In this document: in pieces, positions 1-8,000 of the stretch
Layout of the letters: every line of letters begins with the position of its first letter
Position numbering within the stretch: the stretch's first letter is position 1
Assembly: GCA_041744075.1 (NCBI GenBank)
Contig: JBGTLQ010000125.1
Span: 1 to 31,027, forward strand
From: JAJTZA01 sp041744075
Lineage (GTDB): Bacteria > Verrucomicrobiota > Verrucomicrobiia > Chthoniobacterales > Terrimicrobiaceae
Length of the DNA stretch: 31,027 bases
Reading direction: 5' to 3'
Notes under the pieces: model-generated
What the model was told of the DNA's origin: nothing
The model's database searches: none
The model's input: the letters and a program-made list of their open reading frames with translations, nothing else
Translations under genes and position numbers: made by a program

Positions 1-1
1 C

Positions 2-1192
2 ACAGGTCGCTTGGTGGGGGCCGGAGTCACGTGCTATTGGCACAGTTTGTTGGGGGTTAACACCCTTGGGGAACCCCTCACTCCCATTTACACGTGGGCC
101 GATTCCCGCTGCCGCCCAGATGCGGCGCTGTTGAGGGAGGAGTTTGATGAACGCACGATCCATGCGGAGACCGGGTGCATGCTGCGAGCCTCCTTTTGGC
201 CGGCCAAGCTGCGGTGGCTGCGGCGGACCGAAGCGAAATTGTTCAAGCGGGTGAGGTATTGGATGTCCCCGGCTGAGTGGGTTCAGTGGAAACTCACGGG
301 GGAGCGTCAGTGTGCCATCGGCATGGCGACTGGCACTGGTCTATTGAATCCCTCGACCCTGTCCTGGAGTCCTCGCTTGCTTGAGGCTGCGGGGATCCAT
401 GAAAACCAATTGTCTCCTGTTTCCGATGAAGCGATGTCATGGAAAAACGCCCCCCTCTTCCCGGCCATCGGCGATGGGGCAGCCAGCAACCTGGGTTCCC
501 AATGCAAGGGACCTGACTGGGGGGCCATCAATGTGGGCACAAGTGCGGCAATGCGGGTCATTCGAACCGGGCGGAAAGCCTCTGCGCCATTTGGGTTGTT
601 TGCTTATCGCATCGATGCCTTGCGCTACCTGGTTGGTGGTGCTGCCAGCAACGCAGGAAACCTGAGGGCTTGGTGTTTGAGGGAGCTGCGATTGACGGGG
701 AACGTCGAAGCTTTGGAGGCAGCGCTTGCAAACAGAGTTCCTTCAAACCTAACTGTCCTGCCTTATTGGACCGCCGAACGAGCCCCCCAATGGAATGAAG
801 ACTCCACAGGCCTGATTGCAGGGATCACCCAAGACACCACAGCCCTCGACCTGCTTACTGCGATCACGGATGCCTCCTATCTGCGCCTCGCCGAAATCGC
901 AGAGGCCATTCCTAGTGCTCAACCAATCCGATGGCTTGTCTCAGGCGGCATTTTGCATTCGGCCCAGGCGCTCAAACGGTTGGCCTCCGCTCTGAACTCC
1001 CCTCTCTACCGAAACCCTGAACCCGAGGCCTCCTTGCGGGGAGCAGCAATTTTTGCATTGGAAAAATTGCGATACTCTCCTGACCTCCTGCTGCCTGGAA
1101 GACCCATCCAACCAGACAAAGCCTCAGTGGATGTCTTCAGGGCCCATCGCGCACGGGCTGCTGCTTTAGAACAAAACGCCGCCCTGCGATGA
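2..1192 (+). CDS. FGGY-family carbohydrate kinase (gluconokinase-like), 5' end outside window
   Basis: The reading frame is open from the left edge, so the N-terminal ATP-binding motif is outside the window and no start codon should be assigned. FGGY kinases transfer phosphate from ATP to a sugar in the cytoplasm. The visible part has the family's landmarks: WHSLLGV near the start, GDGAASNLGS followed by INVGTSAAMRV (compare GDGALANLG and TIGTSGA in gluconokinase-like members), then YWTAERAPQWN and a C-terminal LVSGGILHSAQALKRLASAL segment. GDG contains the likely catalytic aspartate. The substrate cannot be read from sequence; gluconate is the best guess, and xylulose or another sugar is possible. 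The stop codon lies in the loop of a strong hairpin. The frame appears intact. Confidence 0.85.
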   Translation, partial: TGRLVGAGVTCYWHSLLGVNTLGEPLTPIYTWADSRCRPDAALLREEFDERTIHAETGCMLRASFWPAKLRWLRRTEAKLFKRVRYWMSPAEWVQWKLTGERQCAIGMATGTGLLNPSTLSWSPRLLEAAGIHENQLSPVSDEAMSWKNAPLFPAIGDGAASNLGSQCKGPDWGAINVGTSAAMRVIRTGRKASAPFGLFAYRIDALRYLVGGAASNAGNLRAWCLRELRLTGNVEALEAALANRVPSNLTVLPYWTAERAPQWNEDSTGLIAGITQDTTALDLLTAITDASYLRLAEIAEAIPSAQPIRWLVSGGILHSAQALKRLASALNSPLYRNPEPEASLRGAAIFALEKLRYSPDLLLPGRPIQPDKASVDVFRAHRARAAALEQNAALR

Positions 1193-1216
1193 CGCAGGGC
1201 GGCGGGTTGAGTTTTC
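1177..1216 (+). terminator. Hairpin terminator of the FGGY kinase gene
   Basis: A perfect 12-bp inverted repeat, CGCCGCCCTGCG at 1177-1188 and CGCAGGGCGGCG at 1193-1204, encloses the 4-nt loop ATGA, which includes the kinase stop codon (1190-1192). A short T-rich stretch (GAGTTTTCT) follows. The stem is very strong but the U-tract is weak, so termination may be partly factor-dependent. Confidence 0.7.
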
Positions 1217-1312
1217 TGATTGTGATGGGACTTAGCTCATTTTCCTTTTCAGGATAACACGCCATCGCCGACAAGTGGCATGATTGTCTCTGTGCCGCTG
1301 TGAGAATAAGGA

Positions 1313-1538
1313 TTAATATCCCTCTGGAAGCAACTCGTCCAATCCCCGAAGTCGATAACCTGCACAGAGCTTTCGGACCTCATCGAGATCGAGATCGGGA
1401 TTTCGCGCCACAAGCTCCAAAATGTCGGCTTTGGATTTATGCCCGCCTGCCTTCCTGAGATCGCTTTCCCTCTGTCGCCATGGGAGGCCATCGGTGAAAA
1501 ACAGAAATCTGATCGACCGTTTGAGTGAGGAGCTTCAT
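1313..1538 (-). pseudogene. Small gene coupled to the methylase remnant, broken by a one-base frameshift
   Basis: An ATG at 1538-1536 overlaps the methylase stop codon as ATGA, a typical coupling arrangement. It begins MKLLTQTVDQIS, but that frame then closes about 20 codons later. Another frame, entered between about 1512 and 1495, reads FFTDGLPWRQRESDLRKAG and continues charged and helical through HKSKADILELVARNPDLDL to LDELLPEGY and a TAA at 1313-1315. Removing one base near the five-thymine run at 1497-1501 (T on the minus strand) would join both pieces into about 74 residues. I do not recognise the family. The joined protein looks genuinely coding because acidic and leucine residues are regularly spaced. 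A sequencing error at the homopolymer is an alternative to gene decay. Confidence 0.45.
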
Positions 1539-2098
1539 CAGACTCCAACGATCAGATATTCATCCACATTCGCTCGTTGCACGGCGGAATGCGTTCCAAA
1601 GTGATAACGGTGCGGCTTTTTGTATGTGGTGACAGATGACTTATAGCGCCCAAGAAGTTCTTCAAGCACGGGAAGGTCGGGGAAGCCATTCGAACTGTAG
1701 GAAAGAACAATTTTGCTGGTCCTGAAATTTTTAAACATGGAATCAAACGCGGCCACGGCCGTGCGTCTGTAGCTGAATGGCGTGAAGCGTTTGGGGAGTT
1801 TTTTTACTTTGCTCGTGTCCATGACAGGTGAGTCTCTCCAGTAGGTCACCAGCCCTTCCAAAAAGTGATAGCGCTTGATGTAGCAGTTATCGTCAGACCG
1901 GGGAACATAAGGAGGGTCCAGATAAACCAGATCCACCCCCCGGGACGATAGTTCGAACACATCTCCTCTGGAAGCGGTGTTGCGTTTTCCGTTGGAAAAA
2001 ATTGTGCGGTTAAAAATTTCCGTCTGCTCAAGAAAATGCTCCCGCAGCAGTGCCGTCTCGGGGACCAACCCCGCATCCTGAGCCGCAGGGAGAAATCC
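1538..2098 (-). pseudogene. 5'-truncated D12-class DNA adenine methylase remnant
   Basis: The C-terminal half of a DNA N6-adenine methyltransferase is clear. The catalytic motif IV appears as VDLVYLDPPYVPRSDDNCYI, followed by IKRYHFLEGL, KRFTPFSYRRTAVAAFD, VLSYSSNGFPDLPVLEELL and a terminal HRYHFGTHSAVQRANVDEYL. Full-length relatives begin with an S-adenosylmethionine-binding region (an FGK or FSGSG-type motif), which is absent. The frame opens only after a TAG at 2101-2099 and contains no ATG; its first possible start is a TTG at 2068. Immediately upstream lies a strong hairpin instead of the missing half. With motif I gone it should be inactive. The preserved half lacks internal stops, so the loss may be recent, or the remnant could still be translated. 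Confidence 0.7.
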
Positions 2099-2106
2099 CT
2101 ACGGGT

Positions 2107-2170
2107 CAAATAAGAAAGCCCCGGCGGCGGCCAGTAGGATTCCGAAAACCGTCGCCGGGGCATTTTATGC
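2107..2170. terminator. Bidirectional hairpin terminator abutting the methylase remnant
   Basis: The left arm GCCCCGGCGGCGG (2118-2130) pairs with the right arm CCGTCGCCGGGGC (2149-2161), giving 13 pairs with one G-U around an 18-nt loop. On the plus strand the stem is followed by ATTTTATG, and on the minus strand by TTTCTTATTTG, so it could stop transcription from either side. On the minus strand it sits just 5' of the methylase remnant, where a promoter and the gene's N-terminal half would be expected. Confidence 0.55.
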
Positions 2171-2211
2171 GGCTCTCAATCGACAGCCACAATGCCAGTA
2201 GGGCTGGCCCT

Positions 2212-2237
2212 TCAAAGAATCCCCCTCAAAGAATCCC
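2212..2237 (+). repeat. 12-bp tandem direct repeat upstream of the DUF433 gene
   Basis: TCAAAGAATCCC occurs at 2212-2223 and again at 2226-2237, separated by CC (14-bp period). It ends 39 bp before the DUF433 start codon. Direct repeats in this position could be an operator for toxin-antitoxin autoregulation. A simple local duplication is the alternative. Confidence 0.5.
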
Positions 2238-2276
2238 GTGCAGTCTTTCGTGTTTGGTGGTAGGTTTTTTATTGCT

Positions 2277-2498
2277 ATGGACTACCGTCATGTCATTACG
2301 ATCGAGCCGGGAAAACGAGGCGGTAGGCCGTGCATCCGCAGAATGCGGATTGCTGTCGAAGATGTTCTTGGCTGGCTGGCGTCCGGCATGTCACACAGGG
2401 AAATCATTGAGGATTACCCGGAACTCACCGAGAACGACATTTTAGCCTGTCTGGCCTATGCGGCTGACCGTGAGAGGCGTTTGGTTCATGCAGCATGA
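2277..2498 (+). CDS. DUF433 family antitoxin
   Basis: This 73-residue protein matches the short DUF433 (COG2442) pattern: an N-terminal ITIEPGKRGGRPCIRRMRI block, then a helix-turn-helix-like VEDVLGWLASGMSHREIIED and DILACLAYAADRERR. DUF433 proteins are paired with DUF5615 PIN-like toxins and are thought to neutralise them and bind their own promoter. The ATG at 2277 is preferred over an upstream GTG at 2238 because conserved sequence begins there. The gene overlaps the toxin start by four bases (ATGA), so the pair is probably translated together. Tandem repeats at 2212-2237 are a candidate binding site. Confidence 0.85.
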   Translation: MDYRHVITIEPGKRGGRPCIRRMRIAVEDVLGWLASGMSHREIIEDYPELTENDILACLAYAADRERRLVHAA

Positions 2499-2827
2499 AG
2501 TTGCTTTTTGACCAGAATCTTAGCTTCAAGCTCTGCCAGTTACTCTCCGACATTTTTCCCGAATCCTCCCAAGTGCGTCTTCAGGGTTTCTCGGAGGCGC
2601 AGGATTCGGTCATCTGGCAGAGTGCAGGAAGTAATGGGTTCGTGATTGTCACCCAAGACTCCGATTTCGCGGACATGGCGGCACTTTATGGTCCGCCGCC
2701 GAAAGTGATTTGGTTGAGATGCGGCAACCAGCCGACAAAAGAAATCGAACGAATCCTACGAAAATGCGCAGACTCAATTTTTGAGTTCGCACGGGATTCA
2801 ACTGCTGCATGTATGGAAATACTCTGA
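2495..2827 (+). CDS. DUF5615 family PIN-like toxin
   Basis: This 110-residue protein has the hallmarks of the DUF5615 (COG4634, Mut7-C-like) PIN fold: MKLLFDQNLSFKL at the N-terminus with acidic residue D6, then GFVIVTQDSDFADMA and PPPKVIWLRCGNQ. PIN-like domains are predicted metal-dependent ribonucleases, and the conserved aspartates in DQN and QDSDF would coordinate metal. The start codon overlaps the DUF433 stop, fixing the start. No frameshift or missing motif is visible, so the module looks intact. It converges on the 3' end of jetD with about 105 bp between them, and I see no clear terminator in that gap. The cellular RNA target is unknown. Confidence 0.85.
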   Translation: MKLLFDQNLSFKLCQLLSDIFPESSQVRLQGFSEAQDSVIWQSAGSNGFVIVTQDSDFADMAALYGPPPKVIWLRCGNQPTKEIERILRKCADSIFEFARDSTAACMEIL

Positions 2828-2932
2828 ACAAACGAACGGGTGTGGATTCAACCCAGCCAATGGCATGGAGACTCGTCGCCACGTCTTTGTCAGCGCGCCC
2901 AAAGACCGCGATTCACCTTTCGGAGGGTTGCG

Positions 2933-4006
2933 TCAGAACTCCTTGAGATTTTTTGTGCCGAGCCATTCTTGGGCGATTCTTTGGGAGGAGGCAAAAAGCT
3001 GTCGAACCTCCAGCTCGAATTTGGGTAACCACTCGAAGGGTGTCTCGCGCAGGTTGTCTTCCATCGCAGCGCGGCAGGAATGCGGCAGGGAGAGGAGAAA
3101 TCCGTAGGCGTCTTCCAATGGCTCCACGGGAGGAAGGTCGATGGCGTGGGCTCGTTGATTGGCGAGGGCGGGGATTCGCAGGCCTTCTGGGTCCAGATCT
3201 CCGAAATAGAATACCTCGGAGATTGCGCCAATTTCGCTTTTCAAGTAGGTGAGAAATCCCACGCCGTCAATGATGCGATGGCCGCCGCCATAAATGATTG
3301 CTGAATACCTCGCCGCTTTTTGGTTCCATGCCGCGAATGAGTGAAAGGTGGCCGCGTTCTCAAGGATGAGGACTTTGCCGTTTGGGGTGGGACCACGAAT
3401 CCACCCCAGCGGCTCGGGAACCACCATGCAGCCCAGTTGCTCAAGGGTCATTCGATCTTCACGGAAAAGTGAGGTGGCCCGCAGCGCATCCAAGCGTTTT
3501 TCATCACCAAAGATTTCCAAGGACCGCTCTTTGATGGGAACGTTTGGTCCGTCAGGGTGGGGTTGCTGAAGGAATTTATTTATGCGGATGCAGTCCGCGA
3601 GGGGGACAGTGAATCTTGATTGTGTCAGGAATTGGAGTTCGGGGACCCAGACCACGGATGAGGCCGCATGATCAGATTCGCCCGACTCCCAAGGATCGCC
3701 AAACAACACGGCCAGCGCCTGCTCGCGCTCCAGAGGAATGCGGACCCGCTCGATCAGATGGGAGCGGCGTCGGGCTTCTATGAGTTCGATCCAACCTGCC
3801 GCGTGAAGCGTCCGGGCGTCGCGGTCTGCCTCTTGGCGGAGGTCGGAGGTGGTTAATCCGGCGTCAGTGAGCAGGGTTTCCCAGTCCCGCCCAAAGGGCA
3901 CTTGGGACTTGCCAACTTTTTTGGCCCGGGCGTTCCACCACTGATCGTGGAGAGCCCGGAAAATTGGCAACCCGATCAGCTGCATATCGCCCTCATTGGC
4001 ACTCAC
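2933..4006 (-). CDS. jetD: Wadjet JetD, TOPRIM-type nuclease subunit
   Basis: This 357-residue protein is the last gene of the Wadjet operon. JetD subunits have an N-terminal winged-helix arm and a C-terminal TOPRIM domain that cuts circular DNA captured by the JetABC motor. The TOPRIM signature is visible: KVLILENAATF with E216, then VFYFGDLDPEGLRIP with D270 and D272. A C-terminal RIAQEWLG block (E347) resembles the conserved family end. The N-terminal half (WWNARAKKVGKSQVPFGRDW, then DRDARTLHAAGWIEL) looks like DNA-binding winged-helix sequence. Its ATG overlaps the jetC stop (ATGA), implying coupled translation. All metal-binding residues I can identify are present, so it should be active. 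Confidence 0.9.
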   Translation of the reverse strand: MSANEGDMQLIGLPIFRALHDQWWNARAKKVGKSQVPFGRDWETLLTDAGLTTSDLRQEADRDARTLHAAGWIELIEARRRSHLIERVRIPLEREQALAVLFGDPWESGESDHAASSVVWVPELQFLTQSRFTVPLADCIRINKFLQQPHPDGPNVPIKERSLEIFGDEKRLDALRATSLFREDRMTLEQLGCMVVPEPLGWIRGPTPNGKVLILENAATFHSFAAWNQKAARYSAIIYGGGHRIIDGVGFLTYLKSEIGAISEVFYFGDLDPEGLRIPALANQRAHAIDLPPVEPLEDAYGFLLSLPHSCRAAMEDNLRETPFEWLPKFELEVRQLFASSQRIAQEWLGTKNLKEF

Positions 4007-7000
4007 TCGAGAGCTTCCAAGGCCTGACTCATCGAAAGCCTTTGCGGAATGTTATCGACCCTTGTGATAAATCCCTGGTCATCGCGGTGTTCTTCTTTGC
4101 GGCAAATGATGACATTTTCGGCATACGGAGCCATCACGCCCAGGCGTTCAATAGGGAAGGCCAGCACGAGTTGTAGCTGGAAGTTGCGGGCCAGCTCGAG
4201 GCAATCCTCGACGCCATCGCCGGAGAGTTTCGAAAAGGCTTCGTCCATGACAACCAACCCGAGGTGATGGGAGCGGTGCGAGCCAAGATCATAAACCCGA
4301 CGAAAGGCCGCGAGCATGGAGATAAAAAACGGGGCCTGATTTTCACCCCCGCTCAGACTTCGAAGGCTGCGGCTGAGAGAAATCACCGGCGCCGAGGTGT
4401 CATCCTTGGGCACCATTTCAATGTCATAGCGATGATAACAACGGTAGTCCAAAAGCTTTCTGGCACGGTCATCGAGTTCGCCTGAGGACTCAATGGCTTT
4501 CATGAGTTCATCCAAAGCGGTTTGCACTTCTTCAGAATGGCTGGCTTGCAGGAGTTCATCGGTCGGCTCAAACCCGCTGTCGATGAGTTGCCAAATGGAT
4601 TGGAAGGCCGGGTCGCGGCGTTGGGTGATCGTGTAGCGATGACGTCCAACATCATGGGAAAGGTAATCGCGCAGGAGACGGATATCATCGATGGCTTTGT
4701 TGAGCCGTTCCTGCAGCCGGTCGAGCACATTGTCCCGGAGTCGCGCCTCCCAATCCTTGCGGCGTTCGCCAGCAAGTTCGCGAAATTTGGGAAGTTCCAC
4801 GTCATCCAACTGACGCAGCCGTGCCGCCCAGCGGGTGTTGTCAGGTTCGGCCTCATCGAAGTCATGACGGTACTCCGGGTGCTTCTCGCTGGAGATGAGA
4901 TCGCGGCGGGCATTGTTACGTTCGTTGAGGGCCTGGGTGGCTTTGACTTGGGCGTCCGTCGTTCGTTCCTGGGCTTTGGCCAGGCGGGTGGGCCAATGGG
5001 AATCCTGTGAAAGAATTTCCTCCAAGCTGGATTGAAGATCGCTGGCTGTGACATCGGCCGGGAGGGTCGCGCGGATTTGTTCGAGTTCGCGCTGATGCGC
5101 GAGGACCTCCTCATGGCAGGCGCTGAGGTTTTGGAGGGCGCGTTCTTCCTCCCTGCGGAATCCTTGCATACGGCTTTCGATGACCCCGATCTCGCGCTGC
5201 AATTTTCCATGGTCCGCCTCATGGTTTTGGAGAAGTTCCAGACGCTTTTCGCGTTCCGGTGTGCGAAGGAGTTCGATGGTTTCCCCCAGAGATCGCCACT
5301 CACCCCATTTTTTTGGTAGTTCGGCAATCTCCTCGGGCCGATGGGGCAGGGAGGATTCGCCGAGTCCCGATTTTTTGCCGTGATCCAGCCAGGCATTCAA
5401 ATCGTCAGCGAGGAGTTGGAGGCGATCTTTTTCTTTTCGGGTGGTGATTTGTTCCTGTTCCTTGGAAGCGCGGATGCGTTTCAGGCCCTCGGTGCCCAAA
5501 GTGAGAGCCACATCGCGTCCAGAGTGGAGGCGACGGCGAAGGGGAACCTGCTTGAACACCCCGTCGGGTGTGATAGCGCGACCTGCTGGCGAGGCATCCA
5601 TTTCTTCGACCGTTTCGACACAGAGAATGTCTCCGAGAAGGTGCAGGACATACGCTTCGGCCAAGGGAAGGGTGATGTCCACTTTGGTGGCGAGGGAGCC
5701 GGGTTTGGCGTCATGACGCAGCCCCTCCGTCTCATGGGGATTAAGGAGCGATTCGCCTTCACGTCCGGGCGGGGTGCGGCGCAGAACCTCAAGGGCCACC
5801 CGATAGTCCTCCTTCGAAACCACAATCACCCAGCGCTGACGGCCCAAAAAAAGCTCCAGCGCCGTCCACCAGCGTTCGGCCTCGGGCTTCACTTCAATGA
5901 GACGCGCGAGTTGATGGGCGCGCCCGTTTGTGGCCTCGTGGATCGCACGGTAAACGGGAAAGCTGCCAGGCATTTCGCGCCGATCAAGGGCTTCGAGATC
6001 AGCCGCCAGTTGTTGGAGTTTTTCGGTGCTGCGGCGGGTGACGTCATCGATGGTCCTTTTGGTCTGCGCCCCGAGTTGCCAAAGGTCATTGAAGGATCCT
6101 GCGAGGCTCGAAAGAGCAGAAAACGCGGGCGCTTCCAAGGGGCCGGCCAGGGCTTCCAAAAGACTTTCATCCACATTTAAGGAATCCGCCAAGCCTGCTG
6201 CCAACACATCCCGCTCGGCGAAGTCACGTCCACTCCGCAGCCAGGAACCCCAGCGTTGACGCAGATTCATCAGACGCTCACGTGTGGATTTTTTGGCCTC
6301 CTCAATCCGTTGAATTTCGGTGTGAAGGGTTTTGCGCTCTGTTTGAAGTTTTTCGAGTTTGACGGCATCTTGGTCTGCCGAGATTTCCAAGCGAGTGGCG
6401 TCAATGGTCGCTTTGAGTTCGTTGAGTTTTGCGGTTTTGGTGTCAGCTCCCGTGAGGTCATCCGCATTTTCCCGGCGAAGGGTTTCCAAGCGGGTTGACA
6501 GCTCCGAATGTTTGCTGGTGGCCTGGGCATGGAGGACAGCGCGTGAGACATGTTGAAAAATGCCGGCCTCGCGGTGAAGGGCCTGATGCCGCGTGTCGGC
6601 GTCACAAACCTTGCGAAGCTGGGTGGCTTCATCTTCTTGGTTGAGCAGACGGTCCTGGGTGTCACGGTAGGCACTGACCGCCGTGCGGACATCGCGCACG
6701 TCAATGGGATTTTCCTCAAGGATAAACTCACGGATGAAACGTTCGACATTTTCCTCCGGCTCAAACGCGATGGCCTTGGGGAGCGTCTTTCGGAATTGGT
6801 CGGCTTCGAAATAGAGGTGATTGGGAGTTGCCATCTCGGCCAAAAAATCCTGCTGACGGGAAAAGAGGCTGTCTTTGCCAAACTCCCTGCGAATCCATGT
6901 GCGGAACGCTTCTTCATCGAGGAGCGCTCCCTCTGGGGCCAGCGTGTTCCATTCCAAGCGCTCGGGCACACAAAAATAGGTGGGGTGGGGTTCCGCCGTG

Positions 7001-7377
7001 GGGCTCGAATATTGGATGCGAATTCCCCAGGTCTCCCGGCGCGGCTCGGTCTGGCCTTGCTCCAGTGGCCATGTGAATTCGAGGCCGATGATGGTTACCC
7101 CGCTCGAACGGGTGTAGTGAGGCTCCCCGTTTCGCAGGGTGTTTGTGTCGCAGAGGCAGTAGCTCACGATTGAGCGGCTTTGATTGTTGCCGGCGGCGGC
7201 GCGGTTCGGTTTCCAAAAACGTCCAAGCAGCACATATTGGATGAGGTCCAGCAAAGCGGTTTTGCCGGTGCCGAATGCGCCGGCGATGAGGGTATGACCC
7301 GAGACATCCAGGATCTGACGAAAGCCATACCAATTGACGGCGAGAATGCGGGTGAGGGTGATGCGTTTGTCGATCAT
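4003..7377 (-). CDS. jetC: Wadjet JetC, SMC/MukB-like ATPase
   Basis: This 1124-residue protein is the DNA motor of the Wadjet complex, which recognises and extrudes plasmid DNA. The ATPase halves lie at the two ends: Walker A GAFGTGKT at residues 33-40, the ABC signature LSGGENQ at 1008-1014, and Walker B LVVMDEA with D1045 and E1046. Between them are long charged coiled-coil arms, roughly residues 285-375 and 625-895, around a central hinge-like region containing LFLGRQRWVIVVSKEDYRV. The order matches SMC proteins and MukB/MksB. It overlaps jetB upstream and jetD downstream by four bases each. No disruption is visible across 3.4 kb, so the system appears functional. Confidence 0.92.
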   Translation of the reverse strand: MIDKRITLTRILAVNWYGFRQILDVSGHTLIAGAFGTGKTALLDLIQYVLLGRFWKPNRAAAGNNQSRSIVSYCLCDTNTLRNGEPHYTRSSGVTIIGLEFTWPLEQGQTEPRRETWGIRIQYSSPTAEPHPTYFCVPERLEWNTLAPEGALLDEEAFRTWIRREFGKDSLFSRQQDFLAEMATPNHLYFEADQFRKTLPKAIAFEPEENVERFIREFILEENPIDVRDVRTAVSAYRDTQDRLLNQEDEATQLRKVCDADTRHQALHREAGIFQHVSRAVLHAQATSKHSELSTRLETLRRENADDLTGADTKTAKLNELKATIDATRLEISADQDAVKLEKLQTERKTLHTEIQRIEEAKKSTRERLMNLRQRWGSWLRSGRDFAERDVLAAGLADSLNVDESLLEALAGPLEAPAFSALSSLAGSFNDLWQLGAQTKRTIDDVTRRSTEKLQQLAADLEALDRREMPGSFPVYRAIHEATNGRAHQLARLIEVKPEAERWWTALELFLGRQRWVIVVSKEDYRVALEVLRRTPPGREGESLLNPHETEGLRHDAKPGSLATKVDITLPLAEAYVLHLLGDILCVETVEEMDASPAGRAITPDGVFKQVPLRRRLHSGRDVALTLGTEGLKRIRASKEQEQITTRKEKDRLQLLADDLNAWLDHGKKSGLGESSLPHRPEEIAELPKKWGEWRSLGETIELLRTPEREKRLELLQNHEADHGKLQREIGVIESRMQGFRREEERALQNLSACHEEVLAHQRELEQIRATLPADVTASDLQSSLEEILSQDSHWPTRLAKAQERTTDAQVKATQALNERNNARRDLISSEKHPEYRHDFDEAEPDNTRWAARLRQLDDVELPKFRELAGERRKDWEARLRDNVLDRLQERLNKAIDDIRLLRDYLSHDVGRHRYTITQRRDPAFQSIWQLIDSGFEPTDELLQASHSEEVQTALDELMKAIESSGELDDRARKLLDYRCYHRYDIEMVPKDDTSAPVISLSRSLRSLSGGENQAPFFISMLAAFRRVYDLGSHRSHHLGLVVMDEAFSKLSGDGVEDCLELARNFQLQLVLAFPIERLGVMAPYAENVIICRKEEHRDDQGFITRVDNIPQRLSMSQALEALE

Positions 7378-8000
7378 GGTTGCTCCTCCAACGTGGTCTC
7401 ACTGTCTCCGCGGTAAAGCGCAGCCTGATGCTCCCACGCCTCCGCATGTTCGAAGGGGATCACCCGCGGGAGTGTTGGCAGAATCTCAAGCAGGGTCTCC
7501 CCGAATTTTTGAACATCCTGTCTGGCTTGGGTGCGGATCAGATTCAGGCTTTTTAGTTTTTGCAGAATGCGCTCCAGTTGGCCGGAACTCGGCGGCTCGA
7601 TCTTTTCAAAATACAATTTCAGACGCTGGAAAATTTCCTCCGCCGGAATGATCACCGCCGCGCTGGTTTCTGTCAGACGTTTTTCGTCATAGATCCGCCA
7701 AAGAACCAACAACACCAACGTTTCCGCTTTGGAGAAACGTTCCGTGAGCCCGCAATCTCCGGCGACCGGACGGGCTTGGAGGATCGGACGGTCAGGGTCC
7801 AAAAATAATTGGATGTGCAGAGGTGCGAGGTAGTCGGAGATTTCTTTTTCGAACTGACGGGCCGTTTGGTAAAGCTGGCGTCCGCGACCTTCCTCACCCA
7901 GCAACACGCCGGAGGAGAGCAAGGTCGTGAGGATTTCGCTGATCGCACCCCTATCCTCTTCGGGGACATGTTGCCAGAACTCGGGCCAGGCTGCGCTCAT
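7374..8000 (-). CDS. jetB: Wadjet JetB, MukE-like DUF4194 subunit
   Basis: This 208-residue protein fits JetB (DUF4194), a winged-helix KITE subunit that bridges the kleisin JetA and the JetC ATPase heads. Visible features are an N-terminal helical stretch (ISEILTTLLSSGVLLGE), a central block with LVLLVLWRIYDEKRLTE, and a C-terminal winged-helix-like segment LERILQKLKSLNLIRTQA followed by EILPTLPRVIPFEH. Length and position between jetA and jetC agree with the family. Both junctions are ATGA overlaps. Assignment rests partly on operon position because small KITE proteins diverge quickly. Confidence 0.85.
   Translation of the reverse strand: MSAAWPEFWQHVPEEDRGAISEILTTLLSSGVLLGEEGRGRQLYQTARQFEKEISDYLAPLHIQLFLDPDRPILQARPVAGDCGLTERFSKAETLVLLVLWRIYDEKRLTETSAAVIIPAEEIFQRLKLYFEKIEPPSSGQLERILQKLKSLNLIRTQARQDVQKFGETLLEILPTLPRVIPFEHAEAWEHQAALYRGDSETTLEEQP

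Noticed and set aside
5341..6180. Plus-strand open frame of 279 codons opposite jetC
   Set aside because: It lies wholly within the hinge and arm region of an intact SMC-like gene and has no recognisable features.
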